Assembly: GCA_025267735.1 (NCBI GenBank)
Contig: CM046307.1
Coordinates: 1 to 64,000, forward strand
DNA from: Mactra quadrangularis
Lineage: Eukaryota; Mollusca; Bivalvia; Venerida; Mactridae
DNA length: 64,000 nt
Direction of reading: 5' to 3'
This document shows positions 11,995-24,800 of the stretch, in pieces. The notes under the pieces are model-generated. The model saw only the letters and a program-made list of their open reading frames with translations, made no database searches and was not told where the DNA came from. A program made the position numbers and the translations under genes. Positions within the stretch are counted from its first letter, which is position 1; the number at the start of each line of letters is the position of its first letter.

Positions 11995-14492
11995 CATAAT
12001 GATTTAAACCTGTAGTCCCATGAAATTATAAGTGAATCCATGCAGTAGTTCTAAAGGTTTGCACCTAAAACCTTAACCAGGAACACATTAAGGAACATCT
12101 GAGAAGTATAACCCTATTATTCTCCAAGCTTCTTTTGTACAGAGGCCAATATTATAAAACGCCTTACAACCATTTAGTCATGAATCTTTCCATTTTGTAT
12201 TGTTAAGTTATCATAAAATTCATAAGATTTTTGATAATTGCAGCTCAAGACATAATATAAAATGACAAAACAGAATTATAAAATAGTGAATAATTATCTC
12301 ATTTATTCCAGTGATTTTTAACTCTACATACAATTATTACATTAACTATCATCATTCTTACTCTGTCATCATTTCTGTACAGCTAGCTCACCTAAGTGAT
12401 TTCTTATACAACTCTTGTGAGCTTCAGGCTATAATTTTAAAAATTTATAATTTCGACCACACAAGTGTAATTGTAATTTAAAATCTTAAAGATTCAATTT
12501 TTTATTATAACATAGGCAGATGTGTTTTCAGTCTGTATTTTAACCTGGGACAAACCTTATTTTGATATTGAATGATGCCTAGCTAAGTTATAATTTACCT
12601 CCTTAAAAAATGAATAAAACTTAACAGACAAATTATCATTTTCTTAGGTAGAATAAAATAACGTTTTTCTAATTTTTTTTTATGATAAAACACAGCTTCT
12701 AGCTTTGATGGGCTTTATAATTCAATAACTTAAGCTAAAGCACTCATAATTTAATCCTGGCTCATAAAAAACTTGTGCAAAATTTAATTTTTTATTCTAC
12801 AACAAGATATAGACAATTATTGTACATAATTTTTTTAATTCTTAACCTTAAATTTTTAACAGTGTTAAATAATTTACTCACCAAAATAAGTAAAGAAATC
12901 TCCAGCCAGAATCAAATATATACTTAATATATTATCCAATACATTAAAATTGATATTAAAATGAACTGATTTCACATTTTATGTCAATATCAAGATAATG
13001 ATTTTTTAAATTTATTTACTCATCTAAAATTCATAACTTTCTAATAAAATGCATTCACAGAATAGAAAATCAAACATTTATAAATGTTCAAGCAAGAAAA
13101 ATGAGAAATACACAAAAGAAGTTGATCATATATTTGTAAGATTGATCTGTTACTGTAATGTTGATCAATACAACCAGTCATATAGTAAATGAATGTAAGT
13201 AATATATCAAAGTCAATGTTCCATACAGAAGTTTCAAATAGTCACAGAACATAAATAATCACATACTGTACATGTAAAAGACATTACTACCTTCTTGATG
13301 GTTCATATGTTTATTAGTATTACATATAATGTGTATAGGTTTGAGACCTTAATATGGACAGATTTGACTGCTCTTAAGTAAAATTGATGATTTAAAGAAT
13401 AGTTTTATCAAATTTTGCGAGAGACAAGCTCAGTTCATTAGCTTAGTACACTACATTCAATTTCACGTTTCTAATAATAAGTTTTCAGACTTCTCATTCA
13501 GTGGCACTTTTCACAAAAAATCTAACAATAAAAATCATAATATAAATCGTCACATACTGTACATGTAAAAGACATTACTACCTTCTTGATGGTTCATATG
13601 TTTATTAGTATTACATATATGTGTATAGGGTTGAGACACTAATAAGGACAGATTATATTTTTTCTCAGTAAAATTGATGATTTAAATCATACTTTTATCA
13701 AACTGAAACAGACAGGCTCATTTCATTAGCTATACACAACATTCAATTTCATGAGTATAATAATAATAATTTATTTGTCACTTCTAAATAAAGTCTGTAA
13801 AGGATATTAAGGTGATAAGTTAAATAAGGACCTGAAGTACGATGACATTGGGAAACTTCTGAATGCTTATTATTCAAGTTTTAATATAGTGAAAAAAAAA
13901 ATCAAACTAATATAAATCACTTTTCATATACATAAAATTGTATACAAAATATTCTTTTGTAAATTATCATTGAGATGAAGATACAAGAAAGCACATGAGA
14001 ACACAGTGTGAGGCATTATAATAAGTTATCCCACAGGCATCATTAAATGAATTGCCTTACAGTGTGAAGGTAAAATGTCATTTTTAGGTTTGTTTCAAGA
14101 GCCAGAATACATTTTGTAGTCATGTCTGGTTGAAAAAAGAGCTTTTCAATAGATAAACATTTAAAGCTTTGAAATATGTGTGTATGTTGACTGTTCAAAT
14201 TTAGGGTTGTCCCAACTCTACAACAAGTATCCTTATAGTATTGTATTCTAAATTCTGCCTTTTTCTAGTATTTGAAATACAAGGAACATTCTATAATCTG
14301 ACTACATGATACATGTAGTGCTGAGAGTTTTGTTAAGTTATTAATTGCCACCTTAATGAAATGTATTCTATGGAGTTAAATTTTCTTCTACTCAGAGTAA
14401 AAAGTTATTTACATTGAAATTTTCAATGACTCACTTCACCTGTACTCCAGCAGACTGATTTTGATCACATGAGCAAAGGAGACACTTGTAAT

Positions 14493-14867
14493 CAGGGCTC
14501 AAATTTAACAAAAAGTTGGACTTGATAATTTTTGCCAGTTGATCTAATTTTAACTCATAAAATAAAAAAAAATCACTCCCATTTTTCTCCAAATTTTATT
14601 AACATACATAGTAACTATTCATATGCAATATAAAAACAACATATTACCACATTTAACTAGATAGAACATGAGCGTAATTGTGGGACAGACAAAGAATATC
14701 AAACATGTTTTTACTGTGAATTGCTGACTTTAGCCTCATTAGTTTAGACAGTAAAATTTTTGCTGCGATTTCAACTTGCGAAAATTTGCGTGTTAAAATA
14801 AGAATTACTTGCTATTTTTAAAATCCACTCATATTTTGTGAGTATGCAAGCTTAAATTTGAGCCCTG
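14493..14867. mobile_element. hAT-type MITE in unit copy 3 (diverged)
   Basis: Same insertion as at 2614 but shorter and diverged. The right target duplication now reads CTAGTAAT against CTTGTAAT on the left. Its presence in all copies shows that it predates the duplication, unlike the two insertions missing from this copy. Confidence 0.85.
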
Positions 14868-15331
14868 CTAGTAATGCAGTGAAGAATAAGGCGAGACGTC
14901 ACCAAAAATTACAAAGTAAATAACCTTTTGCTCTAAGTAGAAGAAAATTAGCTCCATGATCAATCTGCAACCAGGAGCAGAGAAACCTATTACAAATAAA
15001 TGAATTCTAATGGTCAATTTTGTCAGGACTGCCAACATACTTTTTCAAAACCAGCATAAAGTGGGGCTCAAACAATTTGAAAAGAACAATAAAACTGCAG
15101 AAACTATAATTATATTAATACCACAGTGTTTTATAATGTACCCTGAAGTGCTGCTTTAATAATTGTACATGTATAAGGCATAAATAATAGATATCTAATA
15201 GTAAGGTCAGGTTAGTAATAAATCTCTGGATCAGTTATCTAACTTTAAGTTATCAAACATTTTGATGGTCAGTCAAGGGGTCAAACATTGAACTAAAGGT
15301 CAAATTATATCAACAAAAGGGACAGACATAT

Positions 15332-15408
15332 TGTGGGTTTAGCCCAAAACAGTTGTAACTCACTCTTTTCTTACATTGAATTATGACCCTTTTGCATTTA
15401 ACCGTGAT
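15332..15408. repeat. ~75-bp foldback micro-element, unit copy 3
   Basis: Diverged version of 3704-3780, still palindromic. Confidence 0.6.
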
Positions 15409-16032
15409 ATGGAAACTATTCATAAATCTTTAATTTTACTAAGCCAATAAACACCAAAATTAATCTTTACACTTTACTTTATAGGCATCAGCACAAAACA
15501 GTGCTTTTGGTCATAGAACATATATTATTTACAAATATATTAAATCAATGTACAGTATGATAAAATCAAGAATGACCAATGTTATATTTTATTGTATCAG
15601 TGACCTAGGTTATCACAGTTTAAGGATAAAATACCATTCATTCTTGGCAATGCTTCAAACTGGATTTATTTTATTAATGATCCACAACTTTATTATGACG
15701 TCATTTCTTTTGATACAATTATTTACTTCATACTGGATGTATATGTTGACCATCTTTATGATTAATAAGATATGTATAGGTGAATTTTTTCACTTGGCAA
15801 GTCAAGCTAATAAAAGAAGAGTATAACTGTCTAAAATAGGGGTGAATGAATATTTTCGGAAATTTTGTAGTATCATTAGTTGAAATTTTTTTTCCATGAA
15901 ATTAGATGATATATAGTAATAAATAGAAATGAACAATTGAACTTGTTTTCATAATAATTAAAAAAACTTTGGAACTGTACTTAAGTGCTCCCCCCAAGGA
16001 TGAGTAACATAGGAATAACATACTGGCTTTAA

Positions 16033-17149
16033 TTTTCAAACACACAATTAGACTAAGGGCTGTGGATCGTTGAGCTAGTGGCAATCTCATCCGAACCATG
16101 ATTCATGTGTTGAGATTCACTAATCGAACCACAAATCACTCGTTAACAAAGAAGCATACAGGAATTCATGTTAAAACAATACAAGTGAAGAATTACAGAA
16201 GCTATTACTATAATGGAAAACCATGTACTCCAGACATTTCTATTACCAGACGTTTTATGGGCATATTCAGTGATAACATTTTTGTTTAAATGTGTATCAA
16301 TCAAAATTTTGACACAAGATAATTCAATCCCTTCATAAATAACAATTTCGTAAGTAGTGCGGCTCAGTTTCAGAGTTAATTAATCTAAAATGTTCTTTCA
16401 TTTTTACCCCAAAAAAAGATTGTGATCCAATGATTTTTAACGTGACGAATATTTGTACTTGATTTTCTGGTCGAGATCGTGAATATTGGAGTACTCGAAT
16501 ACTGGCAGGAGCCCTACACACATTGATAATCATTATCAAAGTAAACTGAGAAAGAAGAAGCGCCATCCAAGGGCAGCCTGCTCAACTATTCAGGTTGCTC
16601 ATATTAACAAAAATATATTAAGTAACAAAAATTTATAAGTGACAAACATTTAAAGTTGGAAGTAGAAACCTTAAAAATAAAGATGTTTTAGTAAAATATA
16701 ACTTTTAAATATAAGTTCATGGGGGATCTTTCTAATGTGTGCCAGAGTTATCTTATCACACATCATTTTGGTGATGATAAGGCACATATATTTTGAAGTT
16801 TGAGGTAGATACCTTAAGAAATAAAGAAGTTAAAATAAAAAATGTTGTCTCAATACTGTTTATATAGCATTAAATCTAAAATATATCCAAGGTATATAGT
16901 CATGTGATCTACAACAACTAGCAAGGTAAACAATTACTTAATCATTGCAGGTTTCAAAGTATTAAATGACATCAAGAAGTGCATAAAATATCTAATATAA
17001 TAATATTTCTCCCTCCCCAAGACAGACCCAATGATTCTATAAATTTTAATTGTAAACTCCAAATCCACCACACAAAAACTGAGTGGAGCGATAAGTATTT
17101 CATTTGCAAAAATATTTTGTGCAAAGGATTCAGAGTAAATAATCACAAA
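16033..17149. other. non-coding; degenerate repeat units
   Basis: AT-rich sequence with no supportable gene. About 16620-16850 contains two degenerate units resembling the 150-180-bp units at 31985-32760; the shared parts are the AAGTTTGA(A/G)GT and ACCTTAAGAAATAAA blocks. Short reading frames here are under 80 codons and lack recognisable domains. Confidence 0.6.
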
Positions 17150-17471
17150 GCCACCCGGCTACATGTAGCTCAGTTGGTAGCATGCAAGTCTACTGATTGA
17201 GGGATCATGGGTTCGATTCCTGGGCGGGGCATACTTTCGCGGAGCTTGGTCATGCAATTATTTCTACGGCCATTCTCCCTCCTACCAATGATTTTTAATT
17301 ATGTAGGGCAGTTGTCAGTCACTGAGGAAAGTATGCACTCAGAAGTTAGTTAACAGCTAAATCTATTTAGATTTAGCCTTTCTAGGAGGAGTGAGTAGGT
17401 TGACTGACCACCGTTATATGACCTATACAATGTGTTGCTACGGCATTAAACCCAACAAAAACAAACAAAAC
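17150..17471 (+). mobile_element. tRNA-headed SINE, family S1
   Basis: The tRNA-like head has TAGCTCAGTTGGTAG (A box) and GGTTCGATTCC (B box). A conserved body follows, then a tail ending TTGCTACGGCATTAAACCCA and an A-rich run. Other copies are at 19093-19406 (minus), 24930-25068 (minus, truncated) and 62634-62942. The head here has a small insertion (ACATGTAG) before the A box. Confidence 0.85.
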
Positions 17472-18793
17472 ATATAATAACAAATTCATAGACTAATGTG
17501 AACATTTTTTGGTAAAAGATAAGTAATTACTATTTTATGTGCTATGTGATTCTTTTTTTGTTTTTTTGAACGGTACAAGAACTTTGATGAAAATTTTTTG
17601 TTCACTTTCTGAAGACCATGTGACTATATACCCTGATAATTATATGATAGTTCTGTTTTACATACAAGTATTATAATATAAAGCAAATAGATCAATCTGA
17701 TTAATTATCAAACCTTTATCATATATTGAATATCCTTCAAATAGAAATTCAGTAAAACATGAAACCTACTTACGAATGTACATGCACATAATGTAAATAC
17801 TGGACTATTTAATTATTTGGATTTCATATTGCTCAAGAAGTGACAAGTTTTTTTTCACGCTTTTCTGCTAAGTCAATTAAGAAGTACACCTGGTTTCATG
17901 TCAGCCCTGCAGCTGTTATACTACATGAACTTCATTTTTTACAAGTCTAAGGAATTTGCAAAGGCTTTTGCAGAATTAATAATAGTGCAGATTAACTGAT
18001 AATACAATACAGGTAGTTATATGGCTCTATCTGATCATGGAATGTGCCATTTGAAAATCACAAATGTAAGACAAAAATAATTTAGCTCATAAAAATCACT
18101 GTGAAATTATTCATTTTTTTAGTTGAGAAAAAATGAACATAGGTAAAAAAACCCCAAAATAGTGCAAATAATTTTTTTAGACTAGTAATTTGATATGACA
18201 GTGATTGTATTGCCTTAGATCCTAAGATTCATATTCATAAATGCCAATGCAAATGTAAGTAAAATATTTCTGTTATCCATCACAATTACAACAAGGTCAA
18301 ACATAATGTAGAGGAATTATCATGTCAGTTTAGCATTGTCTGTATCAATAATACACCAGTGATTGTGATTCATGCCTCTAAACCCAGGGTATCTATGGAA
18401 AGTTTCACCATCTAAATAACCCAGCAGGGAGTGGTGTTACCAGGGGTTTTCTTAGCTTAAAGTCAAAGTTCCTGCTATTCATGGTTGGAGGAAATGTGAT
18501 GAATAAGTGAAATGACAAGTGCATAATATAAATAAAAACATGTCTGTATTTATAATATACCAGTCATTCATAACCAACATATCCTAGTTTCAGGGTGCAG
18601 GGGAAAGTGGAAAAATGTGTTTTCATTAAAAATAGTGGGAATGTAGCCTTAGTTATAGCAGATACATGTACTACCCAGAGTATTTATGAAGTTCTGTATC
18701 ACCCAAATGTCCCCTGCAATGCAGGGTGGAGATTTTACCAAGGGTTTGCTAGGCTCAAATACTGGTATAAAATAAGAATGATATATATCTTAC
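17472..18793. other. non-coding, AT-rich; downstream exons not found
   Basis: No gene, repeat family or strong structure recognised. It lies beyond the last exon I can support for the minus-strand GNAT gene, so terminal exons of that gene could be hidden here. No stop-containing final exon is evident by eye. Confidence 0.4.
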
Positions 18794-18869
18794 CTGCGAC
18801 TATCTTCTCTGTCTTTAATTTTTCATTCTCTTCAACTAAAGCTTTCAAAAATTTGTCTTGTGTTGAAGT
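18794..18869 (-). CDS. GNAT gene exon 10 (coiled coil)
   Basis: 76 bp, phase 0 in and 1 out, acceptor ATTACAG and donor GTAAGA. Encodes a Lys/Glu-rich helix (FLKALVEENEKLKTEKIVA) typical of a coiled coil. The gene must continue downstream because there is no stop. Confidence 0.65.
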
Positions 18870-21800
18870 CTGTAATATTACAAAGTTAGCATCATATAAC
18901 ATACTTGTAATTTATTCCATAAGTAGATGATGTCTAGTTAGATCCATCTGTAGAAGATCTAAAGTCAATTTAAATGATGTGAATTCAATTCTACGTCCTA
19001 CATACTTTCTTTGATGTAAGTCTTGAAACACTTTCAACTATCTCCAAAATCAACCTTAGGAAAACAAGTAAGTCAAGTGACCCTTCAATATATTGTTTGT
19101 TTGTTGGGTTTAACGCCGTAGCAACACATTGTATAGGTTATATTACTGCGGTCAGTCCACCTTCTCACTCTTTCTGGAAAGGCTTAATCTCTGGATTTAG
19201 CTGTTATCTAACTACTAGGCACATACTTCTGTCAGTGACTGACTACTGCCCACTGCCCTACATACTTTAGAATCAGTGGTAGGAAGGAGAATGGCTGAAA
19301 ATCATTTCATGACCAAGCTTCACGAAAGTATGCCCAACCCAGGAATCAAACCTATGACCCCCTCAATCAGTAGACTTGTGCGCTACCGACTAAGCTAGCC
19401 AGGGGGCTTCAATATAATCAAAGTGCTATCCAGACATGGGTGCTACAGGGTAAAACTGCTTAATGCAGTCCAATATTGTCAACAATGAGATTTTATTTTC
19501 ACACACATCATATAACATACTTGTAATTTATTCCATAAGTAGATGATGTCTAGTTAGATCCATCTGTAGAAGATCTAAAGTCAATTTAAAGGATGTGAAT
19601 TCAATTCTACGTGGAATCTGACTGGGCAAGAACAAATGTAATTGACAGTGACATTTTTATAATAATTATCAAAAGTTGTGAGCAACCCATGCCAAAAACT
19701 GTTAGAAGAACTTGATATGAAATATTCAACCAATAGTCATTCTAATCCAATTGCTTTGACAAACACAGACAATGAATGAAGAATATCACCCACAGTATTT
19801 TAGTATCAGGCCCCAGATTCACAAAAATCTTAAATTAAGCATTCATTAATACTCAAATAATATCACTTGAATATTTGAAGGAAAGGTTAAAGAATTGATT
19901 GAATATTACTCAGTATATGATAAAAAAATGTAGATAAATAAAATGTAAGTATTTTTTGAAATCTTTCAGAGTAACTCAAATTATGTGAGTGAAACTGACA
20001 ATAAATGAAAGTTATTTGAATGAAAACTAACATTAAGTTAAATCACACACATAAGAACTTATGTAAATCCATGGTCAGATGAGAGTATACATTAAATACT
20101 TACAGTATATTTAAGTTGCATGACTTCATGTTTCATTCTCATCATACATGTAACTTGTTGTTGATATACTTCTAATGTCTTTTCTTTCCTACAAAATATA
20201 ATCAGTGAATATATTTTATAATAATAAATGCAGTGCCCACAAAAAAATTGACAAATGAAAACTTTGAGAAAAACTGCTCATGTTTACCGGAAGTTATTAA
20301 ACTACATGTATAACTAATAAAAGCTTATTCTTGTAAATAGTTAAACTCATATGTTGATAAACTAATCAATGCTTAGGTGACTCTTTGCTTCTTTATAACT
20401 ACAGGTAAATGTGAATCAGTTTATCCAAGGACTTTAGGAGGGCACTCTTTATACAATTTTTTTAAATTTGTGTAAGGGTTTTGTACGTTTCAGTCTACAA
20501 TGGTTCAAATTTAATCAAAATACACCAAGTTGTGTCAAGGAAAAAGATGCTGGAATCATACAGTTATATAGTAAAGAACATGTATGACATTGGATGTACA
20601 TGCCTTTAAAGAAGCATCAAAACTTACATGAAGAACAGAACACACTAAACCTTGAGACATCAATAACCCAGAGTATTATCAGAAGATCTACAGGTTTTTT
20701 TTTGTCAAACGCATAAACAAGCACTTTAAACATGTAATTAAGCCATAAATGATATTTGAAAAGCAGTCAGAGAAATGATAAGTTATGGTAGTGTTCAGGG
20801 AAAGATACATTGACTGTTGTAGTAGGAGAAGGTGCCCAATATGAGACTGGAACCAGAAACCTCCTGATAGCAAGTCAGATGCTCCACTAACTGAGCCATG
20901 AACACTTTGTTGCTTGTGTCTTTTGTGTCAGTGTTTAAATTTTACTTTACTCAATCTAGTTATGTATTGGGAATGTTTTATTTTTCTTCAAATGACAAGA
21001 TAAGCCTTATTTGGCTGGGCATGCCATTGAGTTTACTTAATATGTTTGCATTATGTAATGTATAGTATTTGTACCATGTCAGTGTAATAATAAAGCTAAG
21101 CACATGTATACATAAAGATGTGGTATAGAAAACTTGTTATACTATGGATAAACTGTCCTGTAGGAATGATCAAATAATTATTCAAACCAAAGAAAGATAT
21201 TTATATTTACAAACCATTTAAGAAATTCTTGTTCAAGTTCATACATTTCTAACCCAGGAATCTTTATAGATGTTAATAATCTATGACCTGAAATGAAAAT
21301 TGATCATTTATTGTACTAAAAACAAATAAGTTAAAACAAGTAAATCTGTGAGCTAATGCTCACTAGTGATACCCCCGCAAAGATCTAAAAATATGCGACA
21401 AACAGGAAGCAGATGAGCAAGGAGCATGAAATCGCTTTACACCACATGGGACTATGGGATGAAGCAATATGCAAAGTATTAGGCTGCTGCATGTTAAAGC
21501 TGCTGAGAAAACTGCGACGGAAATTTTGTAACGGACGGACGGAAGGACGGACGCACGCAAGCACGCACGGACAAGGGTTCACGAAGCGGGGGTATAATAA
21601 AATGTTATGAACTAATCTTTTTTGGCAGATTTGACACTAGCTTGCAATGCAGTCTTTTGAAATACAAGAGGAAATTTCTGCAGGAACTTGAATACTGAGG
21701 ATGTCTGTTTAGCTGCAGATATCAAATATGTAGAAATATACCACATAGAATGATATGATTAAATGAAGAAAGATGATTTTTTTTTGTAGACAACAAAATT

Positions 21801-24800
21801 TCTTTATTGAAACGAAAAATTACAAAGATTTTATTGTAAATGTTACTAAAATTATCTATACATAAGGAATATAGAGGATTTTTCATAAAGTAATTACTAA
21901 AATGTATGAATCAACAATTTTAGTAATACATAGTTATAGCTTGTAACAGATAACATGAGACATTGTTTACAATCATAGAGTATTGTTTTAATTTATCTTA
22001 AAAGACCTGTACCAGTAATAATTTTTGGCACATTTTACAAACTTACCAGAGAATCCAGGTAGATAACACATCAAAGTACAGTTAGTAAACTGTTCAGCCA
22101 ATTCTCTGAAAAATTCCAGGTATACATGACATGTAATCACTCAACTTGAACATTTTTATTTTATAGAAATTACCAGACAACATATCGGTCAATTTTATTA
22201 AAGTGTCAGTGCCACATACATTAAGAAATTCAAGATTAAATACTAATTAATGCCTTCTTTACTATCTGCTTTATATGTTGCCTAGCAAAACTGATTATTC
22301 AAGAGGCTCACAGGAAAGATTGGGCTGTGCCTGTGCTGCCTCTATAAATAAAGTCTTTATTATTATTCAGTTGCTATAGTTGTTGTGCAACTATTGAAGA
22401 CTGTTGGCATCATCATGTCAATTTTAGAAAATCAACTTGACAAGCTTCCATATACATGTTCAGCCGACTTTACAATCTTGTACGATAACTCCTAATCACT
22501 GAAATCACCCTCAGGCAGTCCATCCCTCACAGTACCCATTAAAACCTGGGTGGAGAGGAACAATTGTAGGTTAGTTTCTTGCACAAGGAAATAAGCAGTG
22601 CCCTTAGTGGGGATCAAACCCAGGACTTCTCGATCCCTAAGCGCGCGTCCTACCACTGAACCACTGCTCCTAAATGTGATGTCACATGACAATGAAGTAC
22701 TAAGTACTCATAAATACCTATTTTCAACATATCACTCATATCCAGACAGTCAGTTGATCTACTCACAGAGGCTTAGATAACTAGAATTAAGCTTTTAACC
22801 AGAATAAAGCACATATCTTCACCACTGTCTTGTTGATACAGTAGTTGGAGTAAGATTGCATACAGAAACATTTTATAGTAAAACTCCATGAAATATGTAC
22901 CCAAGGTAAAGTTACAAGTTTAAATGCCTTTTAAAGTCTTCAAAATTTTATATGGCAAGCCCTGATCGTTGAAATCACATTTATGCAGGTGACTCCTCAT
23001 AGACCCCATTTATACCTGGGTGTAGTGGAACAACTGTAGGTTGCTGAAGAAAATTAGCATTGCCTCTAGCAGAGTTTAAACCCTGGACCTCTTGATCCCT
23101 AACTACCCTTCCAACCACTGGACCACTGTTCTTACTCAGTAAGAAAGGTATTAACTCCTTCACCCCTGGATGACAGGCATCCTATCACCTGAGCTAGCCA
23201 GGTTAAATATAAATGTATATAATAACCTACCTCCATCTACTATTTAATACAATATCATCCGAGAATCCAAATTTCTGAAAGAAGTCTACAGCTTCATTAT
23301 CAGCATGTACAACTATAGCATCATAATTACCTACTACTTTAGGTTCAACTATTTGCTGAAAATATACAATCACAATATTTATATAAACTAGACCTATCAC
23401 TGAATGTGATGATACATCTTGCAAAGGGTCTTTGTCAAGAAATTTGAATTCAAATCTGTACAATAGGAGCAGAGAAAATGAGCGGACAAGATTTTTCATC
23501 AAAGGGCCATAACTCTGCAAAAATCAAGAGGCCAAAGTGGGATATACACATGCCTGCTTGATACTCAATCTATGTGTGAAGATTAAATAAAATCTGTAAA
23601 ATAGGTGCTGAAAAATTAAGCGGACAAGCAAAAGCTACAGACATATGGACGGACAGAACAACCAACCAACAAGCTGACTCCTATATACCCCCAAACAGAG
23701 TTAGTTCTTTTTTTTGGGGGGGGGGGGTATGATAAAGTTGATATATATATATAATGGTCATGGATTTTTTTTCTTATGTAATAGGGACAATTACAGGCCT
23801 CTCTCCTTCTTTGAAATTATGCAGTTTTCCCCAAGTTTGGAGTTTTTCACTTGACGTTATCTTCTCCTTATCCATGAAATTGTGCCAAAAATTTCTCTAT
23901 TCATTGAATTTTTTCTCCTGATTTTAAATATTACTTAATGCAATCTGTATGTTAATTGATTTAAAATGTAATAGTGTATATACTTGAAAAAATGAAATGG
24001 GGTTACTCACTTGAGGCCTCAAAAAATCCTCAAGTATTCAATACAAAGAAAGGCCCCTGACCCCTTCTCCTATTACTGAAAAAAAGCAGCCATAAGGGTA
24101 GATATATTCTCATGAGCTTAGTATCACTTGCACATACTAGGTAGGAAAAGTAGTAGTCAAAAAGAGAGTTGATGGATACCTTTGCTACATAATCTCTCTG
24201 TAATACTGACAGCACCCTTACAAATTTATTATACAGCAGGCATAATTTGTTGTCGAGTCAAATCCTCGTTACTTGAATTCCAAAAAGGTCAAGTTATGGG
24301 ATTTTGACTAGACAAAAAAAATGTATTTAAGTTAATAATGGGGATGAATAACTTACTGAAAGAAGAAACTTTCCGATACCAAAGTTCCGACATCTTTTAC
24401 GTACACTGACTAACGTTAAATGTATGACCCTATCGCGATGTTTACTGAAATATAAAAATGATAATGTATTAATATATATATACATGTATATACATAACAG
24501 GGTTCGACACTAACAGTGTCCCGAGATCCCCGAGGATCCCAAAAACTTGGAAGGAATTCGTGATTTAAGCAGGGGATTTGGTCAGGATCCCCAAAAATTG
24601 CATGGTGCTCATGTGAAATTGAGATTTCATGAACTATTTATCACTATTTGTAACTGCCAACCTGTGTCAATTAGTTATTTCTTTTATTGGAGGAATCCCA
24701 AATGTTTAGGAGGAATCTCTGAATTAATGACTAGGGATTCCTTCAGGACCCTTGCTAAAACAGTTAAGAGTTGAACCCAGCATTAGAATATAAAATACAA

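Larger units (their letters stand above)
6096..12189. repeat. 6.1-kb tandem unit, copy 2
   Basis: Practically identical to copy 1 and one base shorter. It carries all the same insertions at equivalent positions: 8051-8335, 8709-9119, 9291-9494, 9799-9875, 10490-11025 and 11705-11994. Near-identity over 6 kb of non-coding DNA means a very recent duplication, ongoing homogenisation, or an assembly duplication. Confidence 0.95.
12190..16032. repeat. 6.1-kb tandem unit, copy 3 (truncated, mosaic)
   Basis: From 12190 to about 13837 this copy matches copies 1 and 2 base for base. From about 13838 it abruptly shows frequent substitutions and small indels until homology stops near 16032, at the point equivalent to about 4395 of copy 1. 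The diverged part lacks the element at 1956-2240 and the foldback at 3196-3399, and both empty sites can be read directly (around 14131 and 15029). It keeps the hAT-type MITE. The diverged half therefore represents an older state of the same locus. Confidence 0.9.

Noticed and set aside
17150..17225. Functional tRNA genes (also at 5640, 20829, 30131, 62640)
   Set aside because: A and B boxes are present, but acceptor stems do not pair and each is followed by a SINE body or lies in a TIR element.
20626..20690. Candidate extra exon of the GNAT gene between exons 8 and 9
   Set aside because: It has a good GTAAGT donor, but the frame that fits exon 8 contains a stop and the pyrimidine tract before the acceptor is poor.
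22598..22780. Short frames around the S2 SINEs
   Set aside because: Derived from the tRNA-like heads; no domain and no conservation argument.
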